From NCBI RefSeq assembly GCF_000007665.1, contig NC_006087.1, positions 2,480,001 to 2,544,000 on the forward strand: a stretch of 64,000 nucleotides of DNA. The letters run 5' to 3'. This document shows, one piece after another, positions 46,301-55,519 of this stretch. Source of the DNA: Leifsonia xyli subsp. xyli str. CTCB07. GTDB lineage: Bacteria; Actinomycetota; Actinomycetes; Actinomycetales; Microbacteriaceae. The position numbers were made by a program, and so were the translations under genes. A model generated the notes under the pieces. The model was not told the origin of the DNA and searched no databases. It saw nothing but the letters and a program-made list of their open reading frames with translations. Within the stretch, counting starts at the first letter, position 1, and each line of letters starts with the position of its first letter.

Positions 46301-46334
46301 AAACGCCTGCGTGTCAGACGGTGTCACCACCCGC

Positions 46335-46652
46335 TCAGGCGGGCAGGTACACGCTGAGGTCGTCTTCCGCCATCACGACCATGCCGCCCGTGTGCTGCGA
46401 GGTGTGCATGAGCGCTTCCAGCCACTGCGGGTTGATCGACGGCGGACGGCTGCCCGTGAACTGGAAAGAGAGCGGGACTTCACGGCTGATCCAGAGCGAC
46501 ACGCGCCCGGAGCCCTGCTCGACCGGCACATCCCAGTTAAGCAGGAAGCTCTCGTGGCGGCGAAGCTTGGCGACGACCGCGAGCTTGATGTGGCTCAGCA
46601 CTCGGTCATCCAGGTCATACTCCTGACCCGTGCCGTAGACGAGTTTTCCCAT
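46335..46652 (-). CDS. DUF7882-type small protein
   Basis: 105 aa from ATG 46652 (an ATG three codons earlier is possible). MGKLVYGTGQEYDLDDRVLS, LAVVAKLRRHESFLLNW and SFQFTGSRPPSINPQWLEAL match short Microbacteriaceae proteins that databases label DUF7882 or, misleadingly, DNA ligase. Function unknown. Intact. Confidence 0.75.
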   Translation of the reverse strand: MGKLVYGTGQEYDLDDRVLSHIKLAVVAKLRRHESFLLNWDVPVEQGSGRVSLWISREVPLSFQFTGSRPPSINPQWLEALMHTSQHTGGMVVMAEDDLSVYLPA

Positions 46653-46730
46653 ACTGTCCATAGTGCCTCAGGCAGAGCACGGCTGCCCCTCCGCTCTCGG
46701 GGGGATTGACACGCGAAAGGTTTCACCCTA

Positions 46731-46764
46731 AACGCCCCCGAAAGCACGAGGCTTTGGGGGCGTT
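46731..46764. terminator. Terminator of the 46787 gene
   Basis: AACGCCCCCGAAAGC pairs with GCTTTGGGGGCGTT except for one bulged base, beginning 23 bp after the stop on the minus strand. Confidence 0.75.
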
Positions 46765-46786
46765 GTGGATGCCACGGCGGGTAGCC

Positions 46787-47134
46787 TCAGGCGGGGACGC
46801 GCGGGGCGGTCGTGGCGGCGACGAACACCGATTGGAGCGCCTCGGCCTCCTCGGTCGTGAGCTGTTCGCGGTAGACCTCGGCGAGACCCGCCCAGCGGAC
46901 GGCGGATTGCGCGACCTGGCGCATCCCGACGTAGCCGACCGCACGGGCGGCGTCGAGGAAGGTCGCGTCGATGGTGGCGACGCGGTCGTGTTCGGCGTCG
47001 AGCCGGGAGACCTTGACGCGGGCCGCTTTCTCAAGCTGACGGCGACCGCCGCGCTGGGCGGCGAGCTGGAGCTCGACAATGCGGGCCAGGTCGTCGGCGC
47101 TCAGTGCGGCGACGAGGCGGAGGAACGCTCTCAT
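46787..47134 (-). CDS. Conserved hypothetical protein
   Basis: 115 aa from ATG 47134; AAAGGGGA lies four bases upstream. Mostly helical: RLVAALSADDLARIVELQLA, RRQLEKAARVKVSRLDAEHD, YREQLTTEEAEALQSVFVAA. No membrane segment or known motif. Has its own terminator. Confidence 0.6.
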   Translation of the reverse strand: MRAFLRLVAALSADDLARIVELQLAAQRGGRRQLEKAARVKVSRLDAEHDRVATIDATFLDAARAVGYVGMRQVAQSAVRWAGLAEVYREQLTTEEAEALQSVFVAATTAPRVPA

Positions 47135-47350
47135 CGAATCCCCTTTCATAACAGTCACGAGGCGAATATGACATATTAGCCGAAGGGGGTGAGAAAATCC
47201 TCCCCCGCGCCGCGATGGCGCACCCCGGACGAGAACGCGGCGGCGACTTCTGCGGGAATTTTGGCAGAAGTCGTGTACCCGGCGGCGCGAAGTGGCTAGG
47301 CTGTCCGTGTTCGCGCGCGTCGAACACCAGGCAAGGAGGCCTCGATCAAC

Positions 47351-48336
47351 ATGAACCGTCCACTCGCTGTCGCGGCGATCGGTTTCTGGCATGTCCACGC
47401 GGGCGACTACGCGCGCGCCGTGCAGGAGCATCCCGGCACCACTCTGGTCGCCGTCTGGGACGACGACAACCAACGCGGCCTGGCCGCCGCCGCGCAGTTC
47501 GGAGTCGAGTTCGTCGCCGACCTGGGCGAGCTGCTCGCCCGCGACGGGCTCGACGCCGTCACCGTCACCACCGCGACCGGCCAGCACCGGGAGGTGATGC
47601 TGCGCGCGATCCGCGCCGGCAAGCACATCTTCACCGAGAAAGTCCTCGCTCCCACATCGGAGGAAGCGGAGCGGATCGCCGCCGCCGACGACGCGCACCT
47701 CGCTCTCGCGGTCTCGCTGCCGCGGCTCTACGATCCGTACACCGTCGCGATCGAACGGACACTCGACGAGGGGACGCTCGGGGAGCCGACCTACAGCCGG
47801 GTGCGCCTCGCGCACGATGGCTGGGTGGCGGGCTGGCTTCCAGAGCGCTTCGGCGACCCGGAAGCGGCCATCGGCGGCGCCTTCACCGATCTCGGCTGCC
47901 ACCCCGCCTACCTGACCCGGTTGTTCCACCGGGCCGAGCCGTCCGCGATCTCCGCCGTGTACGGCAGCATCACCGTGCGGCAGGTGGAGGACAACGCGGT
48001 CGTGACCGCGGAGTTCCCCGGCGGACGTCTGGGCGTGTTCGAGGCGAGCGTCGTGCAGGGCCCCGGCGACTTCTCGATCGAGCTGCGCGGCACGCGAGGA
48101 GCGCTGACGTACGGAGACGGCCGCAGCCTACGGCTGAACACCGGCGACGGCTGGCGGGAGCTCCCGCCGCCGGCAACGCGCCCGGGGCGTTCAGCCAGTG
48201 GGTGCAGCACATCCACGACGGGACACGCGCCGACGACAACCTGGACCACGCGCTCGCGCTCACGCGCATCGTCGTCGCCGCGAACGAGGCCGCCCGCACC
48301 GGGCGCACGGTCGCGCTCGTTCCGGCGACCGCCTGA
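47351..48336 (+). pseudogene. Gfo/Idh/MocA oxidoreductase, frameshifted near the end
   Basis: ATG 47351. Rossmann N-terminus (AVAAIGFWHVHAGDYARAV, AVTVTTATGQHREVMLRAI, FTEKVLAPTSEEAE with EK in place of EKP) and a substrate domain (AAIGGAFTDLGCHPAYLTRL). At about 48170-48185 the frame shifts; the correct one continues PGAFSQWVQHIHDGTRADDN and ALALTRIVVAANEAARTGRT to 48336. Full length about 328 aa. It precedes a second enzyme of the family by 57 bp; substrates are unknown sugars or inositols. Confidence 0.8.
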
Positions 48337-48393
48337 TAAACGCCCCCGCTGTCTCTTATCCCCTGTTCCTCACCCCTTCCTTCGGAGAGCACT

Positions 48394-49413
48394 ATGACCA
48401 CATCCACTGTTCGCAGCGGCCTGATCGGGGCCGGCGGCATCGCCAGAGCGCGCCTCGAAGGGTACCTCGCGAATCCCGGCTCCATCACCTTCGCCGCGGT
48501 CGCCGATCCGGTGCGAGAGAGCGCCGAGAGCCGAGCGGGCGACACCGGAGCAGCGATCTACGCCGACTACACCACGATGCTGGCGGAGGCAGACATCGAC
48601 GCCGTCGACATCTGCCTGCCGCATCATCTGCACAAGGATGCGATCGTCGCCGCCGCCCGCGCCGGCAAGCACATCCTGTGCGAAAAGCCGCTCTGCCTGA
48701 CGCGGGAGGAGGCCGTCGAGGTCGCCGCCGCTGTCGAGGAGGCCGGTGTCACCCTCATGTGCGCCCACAACCAGCTGTTCCTGCCGGCCGTTGCGAAGGC
48801 CAAAGAGCTGATCGACGACGGGACGATCGGCCGGGTGTATGAGGTGCGCACCACCGACTCCTTCCACAACGACTTCGACCCGGCGAACATGGACTGGCGA
48901 GCCCACGCCTCCACCTCGGGCGGCGGCGAGCTGATCGACACCGGATACCACCCCACCTATCTGCTGCTGCACCTGGCGGGCGGGGTGCCGGTGGAGGCGA
49001 CCGCGATGCTCGCGACCCACCGGCTGTCGTTCATGGAAGGCGAGGACTCGGCCACCGTTCTCGTACGGTTCGACAACGGCGTCATCGGCACCGCGGTCAC
49101 CAGCTGGGCGTATCAGCCGGCCGACGGCACCGAGAAGTTCTCGGCCGTCGGCGAACTCGGCAGCCTCACGAGCGACGGCACCACTCTCCGCTACCGCCGG
49201 CACGGCGATGCGGAGCCGACCGTCCTCGAACTGGGAACGGTCAACCCGTTCGCCGAAGAGCTCGGCCACTTCGCCCGCAGCGTCCTCGACGGCACCCGCC
49301 CGCTGCACACGCAGAAGGAGGGTATCGATGTTCTCGGGATCATCCTCGCGGCGTACGAATCGGCGCGGACGAGAACGGTCGCCCCGATACCGTCGCTGAC
49401 GGCAGCCCGCTGA
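48394..49413 (+). CDS. Gfo/Idh/MocA oxidoreductase
   Basis: 339 aa, intact. RSGLIGAGGIARARLEGYLA is the NAD(P) site, ILCEKPLCLTREEAVEVAAA carries the EKP motif, and SGGGELIDTGYHPTYLLLHL the catalytic His region. GAGAG sits just upstream. With the broken paralogue before it, it may have formed a two-gene sugar or inositol dehydrogenase operon. Substrate cannot be told from sequence. Confidence 0.85.
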   Translation: MTTSTVRSGLIGAGGIARARLEGYLANPGSITFAAVADPVRESAESRAGDTGAAIYADYTTMLAEADIDAVDICLPHHLHKDAIVAAARAGKHILCEKPLCLTREEAVEVAAAVEEAGVTLMCAHNQLFLPAVAKAKELIDDGTIGRVYEVRTTDSFHNDFDPANMDWRAHASTSGGGELIDTGYHPTYLLLHLAGGVPVEATAMLATHRLSFMEGEDSATVLVRFDNGVIGTAVTSWAYQPADGTEKFSAVGELGSLTSDGTTLRYRRHGDAEPTVLELGTVNPFAEELGHFARSVLDGTRPLHTQKEGIDVLGIILAAYESARTRTVAPIPSLTAAR

Positions 49414-49534
49414 GCCGGTCCGGCGGCGGCCGAACAGTGCGGTTTCCAAGGCTGGCACCGAACAAAGACCCCTGGCACGCAATCTCTTTAATTTCAATAC
49501 ATACCTAATGCGTGTAATTGGGTTAGTATTCAGC

Positions 49535-49783
49535 ATGAGCACTCCACGGACGGGGCGCCGACTGCGCAGACCAGAGCACGTGAAAAACGACGACTTCGTC
49601 GCCGTTCCTTACCTTCGGCAGGGCCAGATGATCTCCCTGATCAGATGGACACAGGTGTCCGGAAAGTGGAAGTACTCCACCCTCCTCGCCCAGTACCTGC
49701 ATCGCGACGAGAGCAGCTGGTATCTCGTGGTCGGCGGGCAGAGAGCCCAACTGAGCCGCTCGGAGTGGGCGATCTTCAACTGA
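49535..49783 (+). CDS. Small hypothetical protein
   Basis: 82 aa from ATG 49535. A basic N-terminus (TPRTGRRLRRPEHVKNDD) and a beta-rich body (MISLIRWTQVSGKWKYSTLL, SWYLVVGGQRAQLSRSEWAI). The promoter region is AT-rich (49490-49530). Not recognised. Confidence 0.5.
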   Translation: MSTPRTGRRLRRPEHVKNDDFVAVPYLRQGQMISLIRWTQVSGKWKYSTLLAQYLHRDESSWYLVVGGQRAQLSRSEWAIFN

Positions 49784-49824
49784 GCGAAGGCTGCCCGGGA
49801 ACGGGCGGAACGCAGGTTCGGGAC

Positions 49825-50214
49825 GTGACCGACGATGACAGCAGAGCGTGGGGCCAACCCCGCCTCGGGGCCTCGATGAAGACGGCGCTGCGCACCGCCC
49901 TCGGCTGGATCGCCGCCGTACTCGTCAACCTGGGCATGCTTCTGTTCGCCGCGGGCCTCCTCGTACCGCGGACAGACGCTTCCCCGGCGCTGGGCGCCGG
50001 AATCGGGACGCTGGCCGCGGGAGCGCTCGGGGGCAGCGTGGATACGGAGCGGACGCGGGTAGGCGCCTACGGAGACGACCGTCGCCACCAGGGGCAGGAC
50101 GATGGCACAAGCCCACCGAAGTCCCGTAGTTCCGGAAAAGTACCTGCGTCTGTTTGCTTGGTTGCGGATGATCCTACTACGCACAAACGAACTCGTCGCC
50201 AGCCGCGACGCTAG
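49825..50214 (+). CDS. Small membrane protein, possibly truncated
   Basis: 129 aa from GTG 49825. One strong membrane segment (LGWIAAVLVNLGMLLFAAGL) precedes a low-complexity Gly/Ala stretch and a basic tail. The N-terminal design resembles that of sortases, but no catalytic domain follows. Uncertain. Confidence 0.4.
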   Translation: MTDDDSRAWGQPRLGASMKTALRTALGWIAAVLVNLGMLLFAAGLLVPRTDASPALGAGIGTLAAGALGGSVDTERTRVGAYGDDRRHQGQDDGTSPPKSRSSGKVPASVCLVADDPTTHKRTRRQPRR

Positions 50215-50244
50215 GAGACGGGCACGGGGTGGCGTCGTGGTGGT

Positions 50245-50988
50245 CTAATGCGCGGCGCGGACCGCGGCTTGGATGGCGAGGCCCGCATCTACCTCGGCTT
50301 TGTCGTTGGCGTTGAGTACGCGGCCTTCGCCGATGCGGAACTCAATACCACCAGCGTACGCCTGCCTGGTGACGTTGGCGGGGAGGAACCGGGCGAATCC
50401 GGGATCGCGCCGGAAGTTCAACCAGCCCAGTTGCTCCCGGGTAACCTCGTCCCGTGTCGCATCACGGTAGCTCTCGTCGGTGAGCAATCCCCGGTCTGCC
50501 TGGCAGAAGTCGATCAAATAGTGGAAAAGTCGTTCCGAGAGGTCGGGAGCGATAATCGGCGACTCGGGATCATGCAATGTCAGCAAGACACTGTTGTTCA
50601 GCCGCTGACTGGTTTTCCCCGTGCGCAGTGACAGATGCAGGTGGTCGTTTGTCCGGTCTCTTTCGGGTTCGTTCACAAGACCGAACCCCCACCCAACATC
50701 GACTAGCGAGTCTGCTGTCGGGCGGCCGTGCTCATCGAGGTTGCTGAACCAGTCTTTCGGAGTCTTCTTGCCCCAGCCCCGTTCAAACGCGAGTTCTTCA
50801 AGGTGCTCCAGGTTCGAGCCGAGAGGCTTCTCCGCGTTCGCCTTGTCCCCGAGTACATAGAGGGTGTCGAAAACGGGGTGTAATGCCCGGAGCCCTTGCA
50901 GGAACTCGCGGGTTTGTTCGATGAACTGCCCGAACGTCTGCTCGCGCACACCCCAGAACGCCCCGAAGTACGGCTGAACGTTGCTCAT
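50245..50988 (-). CDS. Imm52-type immunity protein
   Basis: 247 aa. YFGAFWGVREQTFGQFIEQT, FLQGLRALHPVFDTLYVLGD and the later VGWGFGLVNE and FRRDPGFARFLP fit Imm52, the immunity family usually paired with Tox-REase-5 toxins. It starts 12 bp after the toxin stop, in the same direction, as expected for a toxin-immunity pair. It would bind and block the nuclease in the cytoplasm. Intact although the toxin is broken. Confidence 0.7.
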   Translation of the reverse strand: MSNVQPYFGAFWGVREQTFGQFIEQTREFLQGLRALHPVFDTLYVLGDKANAEKPLGSNLEHLEELAFERGWGKKTPKDWFSNLDEHGRPTADSLVDVGWGFGLVNEPERDRTNDHLHLSLRTGKTSQRLNNSVLLTLHDPESPIIAPDLSERLFHYLIDFCQADRGLLTDESYRDATRDEVTREQLGWLNFRRDPGFARFLPANVTRQAYAGGIEFRIGEGRVLNANDKAEVDAGLAIQAAVRAAH

Positions 50989-51000
50989 TGTGATCCAATC

Positions 51001-52430
51001 CTACCCAAACGGGGTGTACACGGTCGTAATGTCACCCGTCCACCCCTGCTTCTCAAGCATCTTGTCCACGGCGTCTTTCGCCGCCTGTGTGGAGAGGTGC
51101 CACTCGATCCGCATGCCATTCGCCGCCCTGATCTGATTCCCGATCTGCTCCAGGGTTCCTTCCTGCCAGAAGGTTTGGTTGAGGGGTGGGTATTTCTGCC
51201 AGTCTTTGGCGTCGAGGAGGACGTTGCGGGTTTTGTCGTAGCCGTCGAAGTCGACCCCGTTGACTTTGTATTCGGTGCCGCGTTCCATGCCGGTGATGAA
51301 CTCTTGGTAGTCTTGGCCCTTGGTGCGGGTGGGGGATTTCTCCCATAGCCCTGGTCCGCCGTCGCTGGTGACTCGTGCTGTCTCTCCGAGGCGGAGTTTC
51401 TCGCCGGGTTGCAGTGGTCGTAGTTTCGGGATGTCGTCGGCTTTCCCGAGCTTGCCGACGGTGCCGAGTTTCCCCACTTTGCCGAGTTTCAGGAACGGGA
51501 GGGCGAGGGTGAGGGCTGCGAAGGTGGCTCTGCCGGAGGCTTGTCCGGGGTGGTCTTTCCAGAGGTCGGCGTAGGTGAGGGACTTCCAGATCTGGTCCCA
51601 TTGGTCACCAAGTACCCCGCCGGGGTTGTTGATGAACGCGTCCCATTTCTGGGCTTGCCGTTCCCACCCTTCGGGTGTGAACAGTTCCTCGACGACCTGG
51701 GGGACCCACACGATAGGAAGAAGCTGCCCCAACCCGATGACGGTGTCCCAGGCCTCGCCGAAGAACCCGGTCAGGAACTCCCCGATACCTTCCCAGACCT
51801 CCGGGGTCGGCTTCGGCAACCCACCGGGTGGGATACCGACCACGGGAACAATGCTCGGGCCGCCGCTACCCTTCAGTGACGGGGTGACACCACTGGTGGT
51901 GCCTGCCGCGGCACGGATCTCTGCGGCGACCTCGTCTCCCACCCGGGCAAGGGTCGCCCGGGCGGTGTCGAGGCGGGTTTGCGCGTCTGCCAGCCCGGTG
52001 CCACCGGGGTCGGTGAAGGGGGTGACGGTCGCTTCGGGCGTGCCGGGGTCGGCGGTGGCGGCTTTCCGAGTGGCGTCCCGGTGTTCCTGCTTCGCCGCCT
52101 GGGTGGCCTGCTACGCGGTCTTCGCGTCGGTGATCGCGGCCCGCGCCTCAGCCCGTGCAGCCTGGAACGCGGACTGGTAGCGGAGCATCGTTGCGGCGAC
52201 ACGGTTGAGCGCGGGCGGCAGCATGCCCGTGTGGCCGGCTTCTTCGGGGTGAAGGCCCGCCAGGCGTTGCCGCCGCGGCCTTCCCATCCGGGGAGGGTCA
52301 TCATCTTCCACGCCCCGGCTATCTGCCGGGCTGGTCCGACACCGGAGCCGATGTTCTGGACCACGTTCTCGATCGCGGCGGGGTTACCGGGGATGAGTTC
52401 CTCGACGGTGGAGGCGCCGGTGAGGGTCAT
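51001..52430 (-). pseudogene. Polymorphic toxin: T7SS-type leader plus Tox-REase-5 nuclease
   Basis: ATG 52430 overlaps the stop of a short upstream ORF. The N-terminus (ELIPGNPAAIENVVQNIGSG, WKMMTLPGWEGRGGNAWRAF) is the helical WxG-like leader of type VII secreted proteins. The frame shifts near 52245 (then LPPALNRVAATMLRYQSAF) and TAG at 52111-52113 interrupts the helical region. From 51942 the rest is open: a Pro/Gly-rich linker, a hydrophobic stretch, and the C-terminal REase-fold domain (YQEFITGMERGTEYKVNG, VDFDGYDKTRNVLLDAKDW with the D...D-A-K site). About 477 aa if restored; the nuclease domain itself is intact. Confidence 0.75.
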
Positions 52431-52474
52431 GCGTTCACCATCCGGGTGGCGGCTTGCGCTTGGACGATGCCCAT
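52427..52474 (-). CDS. 15-codon upstream ORF coupled to the toxin
   Basis: ATG 52474, preceded by AAAGGTGACG, encodes MGIVQAQAATRMVNA and stops at TGA 52427-52429, overlapping the toxin ATG. It may be a leader peptide that couples or limits toxin translation, or the remains of a small ESX-type partner. Confidence 0.4.
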   Translation of the reverse strand: MGIVQAQAATRMVNA

Positions 52475-52673
52475 ACTCGTCACCTTTCATCGCGGCATTC
52501 ACGTCACACTCAGTGGTTTCGGGAGCCGGTGCCCGTTGACCGAGTGGACTGATCGGTCTAACGCTAGATGACACGCACCGGCGAGCACTATTCCGTATTC
52601 CACATGCCTCGCCGTCCCCGGGGCACGAACGTCCGCTCAGCGCACGACGGCAGGGCAAGCGCGCGGAGATGAT

Positions 52674-52688
52674 GCACGTTCCGTGCAG
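52674..52688. promoter_or_regulatory. Palindrome TGCACG-TTC-CGTGCA
   Basis: Perfect 6-bp arms about 200 bp upstream of the toxin start and close to the end of the recombinase gene. Candidate operator; no known regulator. Confidence 0.3.
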
Positions 52689-52839
52689 TGCGCTTCGCAC
52701 CGACCCGGATAAAGCACGAGCGCCCGCTCCGCCGGGGGTGGCGGTGCAGGCGCTGTGCTCGTGGCAGGTGTTGCGTCAGATGGTGCGTGCGGTGGGGTGC
52801 TGCTGCACGATTCGGTTAGGGTTCGGACGGGACGAGCAC

Positions 52840-54000
52840 CTGGGCGAGGAGAGTGCCGAGGGCGTTGTGGATGCGATGGGCAGCACCGGCATGGCGTCCT
52901 CGTACTCGCGTTGCAGCACCACCAGTCGGTCCATGATCCGGTTCCGCTGCCTCGACCAGGTTGCCCGGTCGATCAGCCCGTCATAGTGGTCGTCGTCCAG
53001 CCGCTCCAGTGCCGCCCGGTCCGCCGCCAGTCTCTCCCGCATCCCGGTCACCTCCTCTTGCCCGGGCGTGCGGGTGGGGGAGCCTGTGAGGTCGGCCCGG
53101 AGAAGGCGGCGAGCACGGCATCCTCGATAAATGCCTGAATCGCGACGGCGTTGATCGAGCGGGCGCACCCGCCCCGAGTGTGGTGCCCACAAATGTAGTT
53201 CGGTCCCTGCTTGCGCATCTTGTGCCCGCACTTGCCGCACCGGATCAGTCCAGAGAACGGCATCACCCACTTTGACGAGTACGTGCGCCCTCCATTCTTC
53301 CTCGCCCGCCGTGCATCCAGCACCGCGACCGTCTCGTCCCAGGCATCGGCATCCAAGATCGGGGTCCAGTTCCCCTCCACCACCACCTCGGGGGCCGTCG
53401 CCCACGACCCACCCGGCAACACCGGCCGGTACGTTCGTACGCCCTTCAAGACCGGGTTCCGCAGAATCTGCTTCAACGCCTTCTCGCTCCACCGCACCCC
53501 GTGCATCGTCACCCACCCCGCCTGGTTCCACCGGTTGACGATTCTGTACACGCTCTCCCCAGCCCGCACCCGCTCCGACGCCTCACGCACCAACGCCGCC
53601 CGCTCCGGCACCACATACAGCGTGGAGTCGCCCGTCCGGTACCCGTACGAGGCGCGGCCCCCATGCCAACGCCCGTCGATGGCCTGCTGCTTCGACGCCC
53701 GCGCCACCCGCCTGGCGGTGTCCGCAGACGACTTGTTCGCCATCGCCACCAACACCCGGGCCATCGCCACATCGCTGTCCGTGTCCAGGCGCAGGCTTCC
53801 CGTGGCGGACTTCACCCCCTACCCGTGCAGCACCTTGGAGTCGATCAAATCCTCCAGGTCGCGCGGGTCACGCACCGCACGGTCGAGGTCGTAGGCGATC
53901 AGCACGTCCCCGCCGTCGTTCGCCAGCAGTTGGAGCATGGTGCGGAACTTCGGGCGTATCACCCGGCGGACCTTCTCGCCCGAGGGCAGCACGATGGTGC
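52840..54000 (-). pseudogene. Large serine recombinase, 5'-truncated with a stop and a frameshift
   Basis: The resolvase domain starts abruptly (KVRRVIRPKFRTMLQLLAND, VLIAYDLDRAVRDPRDLEDL), lacking the catalytic Ser region. TAG at 53819-53821 follows. The recombinase domain (RRVARASKQQAIDGRWHGGR, WSEKALKQILRNPVLKGVRT) and zinc ribbon (LIRCGKCGHKM, YICGHHTRGGC) are complete. Near 53060 a frameshift precedes the coiled-coil C-terminus (RLAADRAALERLDDDHYDGL, DRLVVLQREYEDAMP). Such enzymes integrate phages and conjugative elements; this one is dead. Confidence 0.8.
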
Positions 54001-54039
54001 CCCTGGCCCCATGACCCGCTCCGGCGTACGCTCCCTGCT

Positions 54040-54264
54040 ATGAGCACCCCCGATGACCAGCCCGGCGCCGCCCGCAAGAACCTCGAGGGCGGCTACACCG
54101 AGGCGAACGGCGAAGGACCGCACAAGCGGACCGTCCACGGCCAGTACACCGAGACGGAGGGCATCACCCCCGGCTCGGATGTCGAGGGGTCGTACACGGA
54201 CGGGGAAGAGCCCGCCGACGCGCCCAGCGGCGACTACACGGAGGGCGACCCCCGGGAGCCCTGA
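54040..54264 (+). CDS. Small acidic protein with four G-x-Y-T-E/D motifs
   Basis: 74 aa from ATG 54040. Motifs GGYTEANG, GQYTETEG, GSYTDGEE and GDYTEGDP recur every 14-20 residues in an otherwise hydrophilic, probably disordered chain. No signal peptide. Widespread short actinobacterial proteins of this look have no known role. Confidence 0.65.
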   Translation: MSTPDDQPGAARKNLEGGYTEANGEGPHKRTVHGQYTETEGITPGSDVEGSYTDGEEPADAPSGDYTEGDPREP

Positions 54265-54274
54265 GCCCCGGGAG

Positions 54275-54463
54275 TCAGGCGAAGCGCTTGCGGGCCTTCT
54301 CCTCCTCACGCTTCGCCTTTTTGCGAGCCTTCTTCACAGTCGGATCGTTCCAGAACGATCTGACGGAGCTGGCGATCTGATCGTAGCGCTCGCGTCCCGC
54401 GCGAGCGCCGAGGATGTAAGCGGCGGCGAGGAGAACGAGGACGAGAAGAGTCTGAGGTCGCAT
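54275..54463 (-). CDS. YtxH-like single-TM protein
   Basis: 62 aa from ATG 54463. One membrane segment (TLLVLVLLAAAYILGAR), then AGRERYDQI, a motif common in small actinobacterial membrane proteins, and a strongly basic helix (KKARKKAKREEEKARKRF). Function unknown. Convergent with the previous gene. Confidence 0.7.
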   Translation of the reverse strand: MRPQTLLVLVLLAAAYILGARAGRERYDQIASSVRSFWNDPTVKKARKKAKREEEKARKRFA

Positions 54464-54806
54464 GGCGCGACGATAAACCCTGGCGGGCCGTCTGGGAAGG
54501 CCGGAGACGGCGTCCGCCTCCGGCGAGCTGAGCGCGCGCTTCTTCGCTTGGAACGTCGCGAGCGTCGCACAAGCGGGCCGCCCAGAGCGTCCACGCGGCC
54601 TCGGCCGCCGCCGATCGGTTCGCACTCGCCCGATCATCGTGCGGATGAAGGCCTCGCACACCAGCGACCCTCGGCCGGGCCGGCCCTTCGTCTCGTGGCG
54701 CGCTCACGCGCCACGAGACGAAGACGTGGGAGCCCTCGCGATCGCGGACGAGCCCGGAAGCACCCCGGGGACAATGCGCTCTCCGGCCGAGGGGACCGCG
54801 TAACGA
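54464..54806. other. Intergenic region, no gene supported
   Basis: Contains the long hairpin at 54686-54723. ORFs here are Arg-rich and without recognisable features. Confidence 0.5.
54686..54723. terminator. 17-bp perfect hairpin
   Basis: Arms 54686-54702 and 54707-54723 (core CTTCGTCTCGTGGCGCG) with a CTCA loop; about 85 bp past the stop of the minus-strand secreted-protein gene. Confidence 0.7.
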
Positions 54807-55262
54807 TCAGAGGTAATACCAGCTGAACCTCGCCGTGAGTCCTCCGTACCCGTAGGATACGATGCTGACGGTCATGACGATGTTCCCCCGGCTCTTCCCC
54901 CCGACGTAATAACATTTGACATACTGGAAGCCGTGCTTGGCCGGGCAGCTCTGGTCCGAACGGTAGTCGACGCGTTCGCCGCGCATGTCCAAATGGTCAG
55001 CGCCGGCGAGATGGACACCGTCCCAGTAGGAAGTCGAATCGGCATTGTTGCAGTCCGCGATCTGCCCACCCGATTTGCCTGAGTTGAACCACTCGCTGGC
55101 CGCGCAGTTCGCAAGTCGTTTAACGGATGTCGACTGCCAGGAGAAGTCTCCGGATGTCGTGTAAGACTCGTCGGCATGCGCAGCTCCGGCAGTGCCGGCG
55201 ACGAGCGTGATCGTTGTGATGCCCGCGAGGAGCAGGCGGGAGAATTTGCGCGATAATCGCAT
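54807..55262 (-). CDS. Small secreted Cys-containing protein
   Basis: 151 aa from ATG 55262 with GAAAGGAAA upstream. Signal peptide: RLLLAGITTITLVAGTAGAA, cleaved near AHA. The mature part has four cysteines (RLANCAASEW, QIADCNNAD, DQSCPAKH, YVKCYYV), suggesting two disulfides, and a Tyr/Gly-rich beta end. Unknown family; a secreted effector or envelope protein is possible. Confidence 0.65.
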   Translation of the reverse strand: MRLSRKFSRLLLAGITTITLVAGTAGAAHADESYTTSGDFSWQSTSVKRLANCAASEWFNSGKSGGQIADCNNADSTSYWDGVHLAGADHLDMRGERVDYRSDQSCPAKHGFQYVKCYYVGGKSRGNIVMTVSIVSYGYGGLTARFSWYYL

Positions 55263-55519
55263 GGTGTTTCCTTTCGATTGTGAGTGACGGGCTTCAGCTC
55301 GCCCGAACACGCTGAAGGGTAGAGGTCGCCGGGAAACAGCGGCAGCTCTCCCGGATGACATGTGCGTGAACAGGGTCTGAATCAGCCCTGACGCCGGGAG
55401 CGAGGAAGGGACGGCCGGTTCCACCTGCTCATCCACCGTCGCGGACGCTTGGGATGCCGGTGCGATGCGGCGGGGCCAAGATGATGAACGCGCATGAACC
55501 ATCTCGAGCGACCGGGGTT

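Noticed and set aside
46787..47929. 381-codon minus-strand ORF
   Set aside because: Only the last 115 codons, from ATG 47134 with a ribosome site, look real; the rest is antisense to the oxidoreductase gene.
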